DNA of 64,000 bases from contig CALQKH020000003.1 in assembly GCA_943331105.2 (NCBI GenBank), positions 186,001 through 250,000 on the forward strand, read 5' to 3'. Position 1 is the stretch's first letter. Each line of letters starts with the position of its first letter. Source of the stretch: Akkermansia muciniphila. GTDB lineage: Bacteria; Pseudomonadota; Gammaproteobacteria; Burkholderiales; Burkholderiaceae_C. Position numbers and translations under genes: made by a program. Positions 62,215 to 64,000 of the stretch are shown piece by piece. Below the pieces are notes generated by a model that was not told the DNA's origin, did not search any database, and was given only the letters and a program-made list of their open reading frames with translations.

Positions 62215-62515
62215 ATTGCGCGCAGCCTCGGCCCAAGGCAAAAGCAAAACGCAGAAAAGCCAAGTTCAGGCCTCAGCGCCCTATGTATGGGACGGCCAAA
62301 ATGAAAATGAGCGCCCACTGGCGCGTGAAGAAATGCAGGTCGGCATTGAGACCTACCGCCGCCAAAGAGGACGCCCCACCGGCAGCGATAAGGAATCCAC
62401 CACCATCCGGATAGATCGCGATGTGCTGGCCGCCTTTCGCGCTGGCGGCCCTGGCTGGCAAACCCGCATGAACACCGCGCTGCGCGATTGGCTCAAGATG
62501 CAATCGCCAATTTGA
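62177..62515 (+). CDS. brnA: BrnA-family antitoxin
   Basis: 112 residues from the ATG at 62177, with GAAAGGA Shine-Dalgarno inside brnT. The disordered N-terminal half likely wraps the toxin; the C-terminal GRPTGSDKESTTIRIDRDVLAAFRAGGPGWQTRMNTALRDWLK is the ribbon-helix-helix DNA-binding part. It is expected to autorepress the promoter at 61878. The reading frame overlaps brnT by 38 bases. Confidence 0.9.
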   Translation: MTGSKTTSTTLDELRAASAQGKSKTQKSQVQASAPYVWDGQNENERPLAREEMQVGIETYRRQRGRPTGSDKESTTIRIDRDVLAAFRAGGPGWQTRMNTALRDWLKMQSPI

Positions 62516-62596
62516 GACTCAGACCTTCTAAAACAGTTTTCAACTTGTTGACGTCAACCGAATACTGGTTCCCACAGAGTCCGTATTGGATCTGCA

Positions 62597-63412
62597 TCAA
62601 CAGGTAACGATCCACCCCTCCAGCGGGTCGCAGTCGGGCAAGCCATATTGCGGGTGCCCGGCTTCGTGCTGCAGCTGCGCCCAGGCCGCTTGCATCAGGC
62701 ACAGGGTGGCGTCCAGCGCATCTCCGCTGGCATCATCGGCCAAGCGGCCCAGCAAGGCGTTGCTGGCCACCAGGCGCAGGCCCAGGCGGGTTTGGCCGCG
62801 CTCCAGGGCGCTCAGCAGTTCACGCCGGGCCAACAGACGCTCAGGCGTTTGTTTGGCTTTGTCGTCGCTTTTGTAGCTGGTGTTGCCCAAAACCTCTCGG
62901 GCCAGCAGGCCGGGGTAGGCTTCCAGCGCCACACGGCGGGCATCGCCCACGCACAGGCCAGGCAGGTGCACGCCTGCTTGGCGCAACAGGGGCACGCCCG
63001 CGTGCAGCATGTAGGCCACGGGTGGGTTGACCCATTTCATGGAGGGGCTGGAGCCTGCGGGTCGGTCGGCGGCGCGGTGCGCAAACTTGCCGCCTGCGGG
63101 GCGGGCGTTGCAAAACGCCGCAAACTGTTCGCGAATCTGGGCACGCTCCAGTGCGCAGTAATTGTCCATGCAGGCAGCCCAGTCGGTGGGCCAGCCGAGC
63201 GTTTCGACCAGCTCGCGTGGCAGGCCAAAAGGCAGGTCAAAGCCGCCCACCCAGTCGGCAGGCTGCGCCAGCCATGTGCCAAAGGCCGTCAGGGTGTCAA
63301 AGGTGAGCAGGGCTTGCAGCTGCACCCTGCCCTGGCGGGCCTGGCCCTGCGCCAGCACGATGGGCTTGCGTTTGGAGGGGCTGCTGGAGAAGTCGCAGCC
63401 AATGAGCTGCAT
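62597..63412 (-). CDS. DUF429 family protein
   Basis: 271 residues. It begins MQLIGCDFSSSPSKRKPIVLA, the RNase-H-like first strand with an acidic residue; later GGFDLPFGLP, ALEAYPGLLA, and DASGDALDATLCLMQAAWA give further conserved acids. This is the layout of DUF429, a predicted nuclease of unknown biological role. A 19-base hydrophilic end (ILEGWIVTC type) closes it. It converges with brnA and precedes the BLUF gene by four bases of gap on the minus strand. Confidence 0.8.
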   Translation of the reverse strand: MQLIGCDFSSSPSKRKPIVLAQGQARQGRVQLQALLTFDTLTAFGTWLAQPADWVGGFDLPFGLPRELVETLGWPTDWAACMDNYCALERAQIREQFAAFCNARPAGGKFAHRAADRPAGSSPSMKWVNPPVAYMLHAGVPLLRQAGVHLPGLCVGDARRVALEAYPGLLAREVLGNTSYKSDDKAKQTPERLLARRELLSALERGQTRLGLRLVASNALLGRLADDASGDALDATLCLMQAAWAQLQHEAGHPQYGLPDCDPLEGWIVTC

Positions 63413-63416
63413 GTTG

Positions 63417-63839
63417 TCAGGCGCGGCCGATGATGGACGCGGTGGCCATCAGCTCTTCAAGTAAGGCCAGTGAGACTTTGCCCGAGACGTTGTACGGGTC
63501 CAGCTCGGCCCGTTCGGAGTATTTGAGCAAGATGTTGGTGTTGACGCGTGATGCGTCCACCTGGCCCATGGTCCAGCCGCCAAAACGACGCTCTGAAATT
63601 TCTTCGTAATGCAGCAAAACCACATCTTTGTGACGCGCATCTTTTTGGATGTGGCCATACAACTCGCTCACAGCGCTGCGTCCGCCTTCGATGGCTTGCA
63701 AAAAGATACCGCCGCCATAACAAAGGATGCCAGTGATGCCGGTGCTGGGGTTGAACTGGCGCGAGCGCGCCAAAATGGCTTCGATGGTTTCAGGACGTTC
63801 ATCCACCACACGGCTGGCGTAAAGCAGGCGTACCAACAT
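63417..63839 (-). CDS. BLUF-domain blue-light sensor protein
   Basis: 140 residues from the ATG at 63839. Short single-domain BLUF photoreceptor binding FAD. Key residues visible are Tyr7 (LLYASR), Asn30 (FNPSTGITG), Gln48 (IFLQAIEG), and Trp89/Met91 (GGWTMGQV), the flavin-switch network. No output domain is attached, so it must signal through a partner. It begins two bases after the folE stop and is probably co-transcribed with it; the DUF429 gene follows closely. Confidence 0.9.
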   Translation of the reverse strand: MLVRLLYASRVVDERPETIEAILARSRQFNPSTGITGILCYGGGIFLQAIEGGRSAVSELYGHIQKDARHKDVVLLHYEEISERRFGGWTMGQVDASRVNTNILLKYSERAELDPYNVSGKVSLALLEELMATASIIGRA

Positions 63840-63841
63840 GG

Positions 63842-64000
63842 TCAATCCTTTTTGGGAATCAATGACAAAAATTCGCGGCGCAGGTTCGGGTCTTTGAGAA
63901 AGGCACCGCGCATGACCGAGTTGATCATCTTGCTGTCCATGTCTTTCACGCCGCGCCAGCCCATGCAGTAATGGCTAGCTTCCATGACGATGGCTAAACC
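63842..64000 (-). CDS. folE: GTP cyclohydrolase I (3' end only)
   Basis: The last 52 codons, open to the window edge. The sequence EASHYCMGWRGVKDMDSKM followed by INSVMRGAFLKDPNLRREFL is the C-terminal catalytic part of FolE, including the zinc-binding Cys and the downstream helix. It converts GTP to dihydroneopterin triphosphate, the first step of folate synthesis. The start lies beyond the window. Confidence 0.92.
   Translation of the reverse strand, partial: GLAIVMEASHYCMGWRGVKDMDSKMINSVMRGAFLKDPNLRREFLSLIPKKD

Noticed and set aside
1-64000. tRNA, rRNA, CRISPR arrays, insertion sequences, prophage genes
   Set aside because: I looked for cloverleaf-type sequences, regular spacer repeats, terminal inverted repeats and transposase or phage proteins and found none I could support.

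Overview
This 64 kb window is a continuous stretch of a betaproteobacterial chromosome. The order Burkholderiales, probably a Comamonadaceae-type freshwater bacterium, is inferred from the proteins: several orphan Bug/TctC-type binding proteins, a DUF3426 zinc-ribbon protein beside prmA-accC-accB, a PP0621-type protein beside a CcsA/YpjD-type protein, an Ala/Lys-rich histone-H1-like protein, and mpl, ampD and secB homologues of that style. I saw no rRNA, tRNA, CRISPR array, insertion sequence or prophage. Genes are densely packed and often overlap by ATGA.

Region 1 (1-22.7 kb) is metabolic and accessory. It has an asparaginase, a carboxymuconolactone-decarboxylase-like/Bug/MFS group, a GST and a SAM-methyltransferase-like protein. 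It then has a very compact minus-strand run of 14 genes (20349 down to 5495): a GntR/UTRA regulator, a complete branched-chain-type ABC transporter (LivKHMGF), a Bug binding protein, an aconitase-family large and small subunit pair, hydantoinase B and A, an isochorismatase-fold hydrolase, a fumarate-reductase-like flavoprotein and an isocitrate-lyase/PEP-mutase-family lyase. Together these look like uptake plus stepwise breakdown of a cyclic imide- or hydantoin-like compound through a dicarboxylate to a C-C lyase step. A perfect TGTCCT/AGGACA palindrome over the predicted -35 box is the probable GntR operator. An acyl-CoA ligase and a divergent DUF2889 gene follow.

Region 2 (22.8-50.7 kb) is mostly housekeeping: miaB, ffh, a CcsA/YpjD-type protein, ampD, nrdA-nrdB with two NrdR boxes, an H1-like protein, accB-accC-prmA-DUF3426, a TlpA-type protein, mpl, a DAHP synthase, tldD, rodA, gpsA, secB, grxC, gpmA, a CtpA-type protease, a MoeB/ThiF-type enzyme and a secreted SNase-like protein. 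Upstream of the DAHP synthase there is a clear ribosome-mediated attenuator. It has a 24-residue leader peptide with nine aromatic residues in ten positions, a terminator, and a segment inside the leader that duplicates the terminator's 3' arm and can form the competing antiterminator.

Region 3 (50.7-64 kb) is accessory again. Two modules each start with an orphan Bug receptor followed by sulfatase genes. One is Bug-sulfatase-SulP permease. The other is Bug-sulfatase-sulfatase, divergent from a Crp/Fnr regulator. Between them lie an SRPBCC protein, an SbmA/BacA-like transporter and a cupin. The window ends with a BrnT/BrnA toxin-antitoxin pair, a DUF429 protein, a BLUF blue-light sensor and the 3' end of folE.

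Start codons were adjusted where Shine-Dalgarno sequence, family N-terminus or overlap pointed to an internal start. All functional calls are from reading the sequence; no database search was run.
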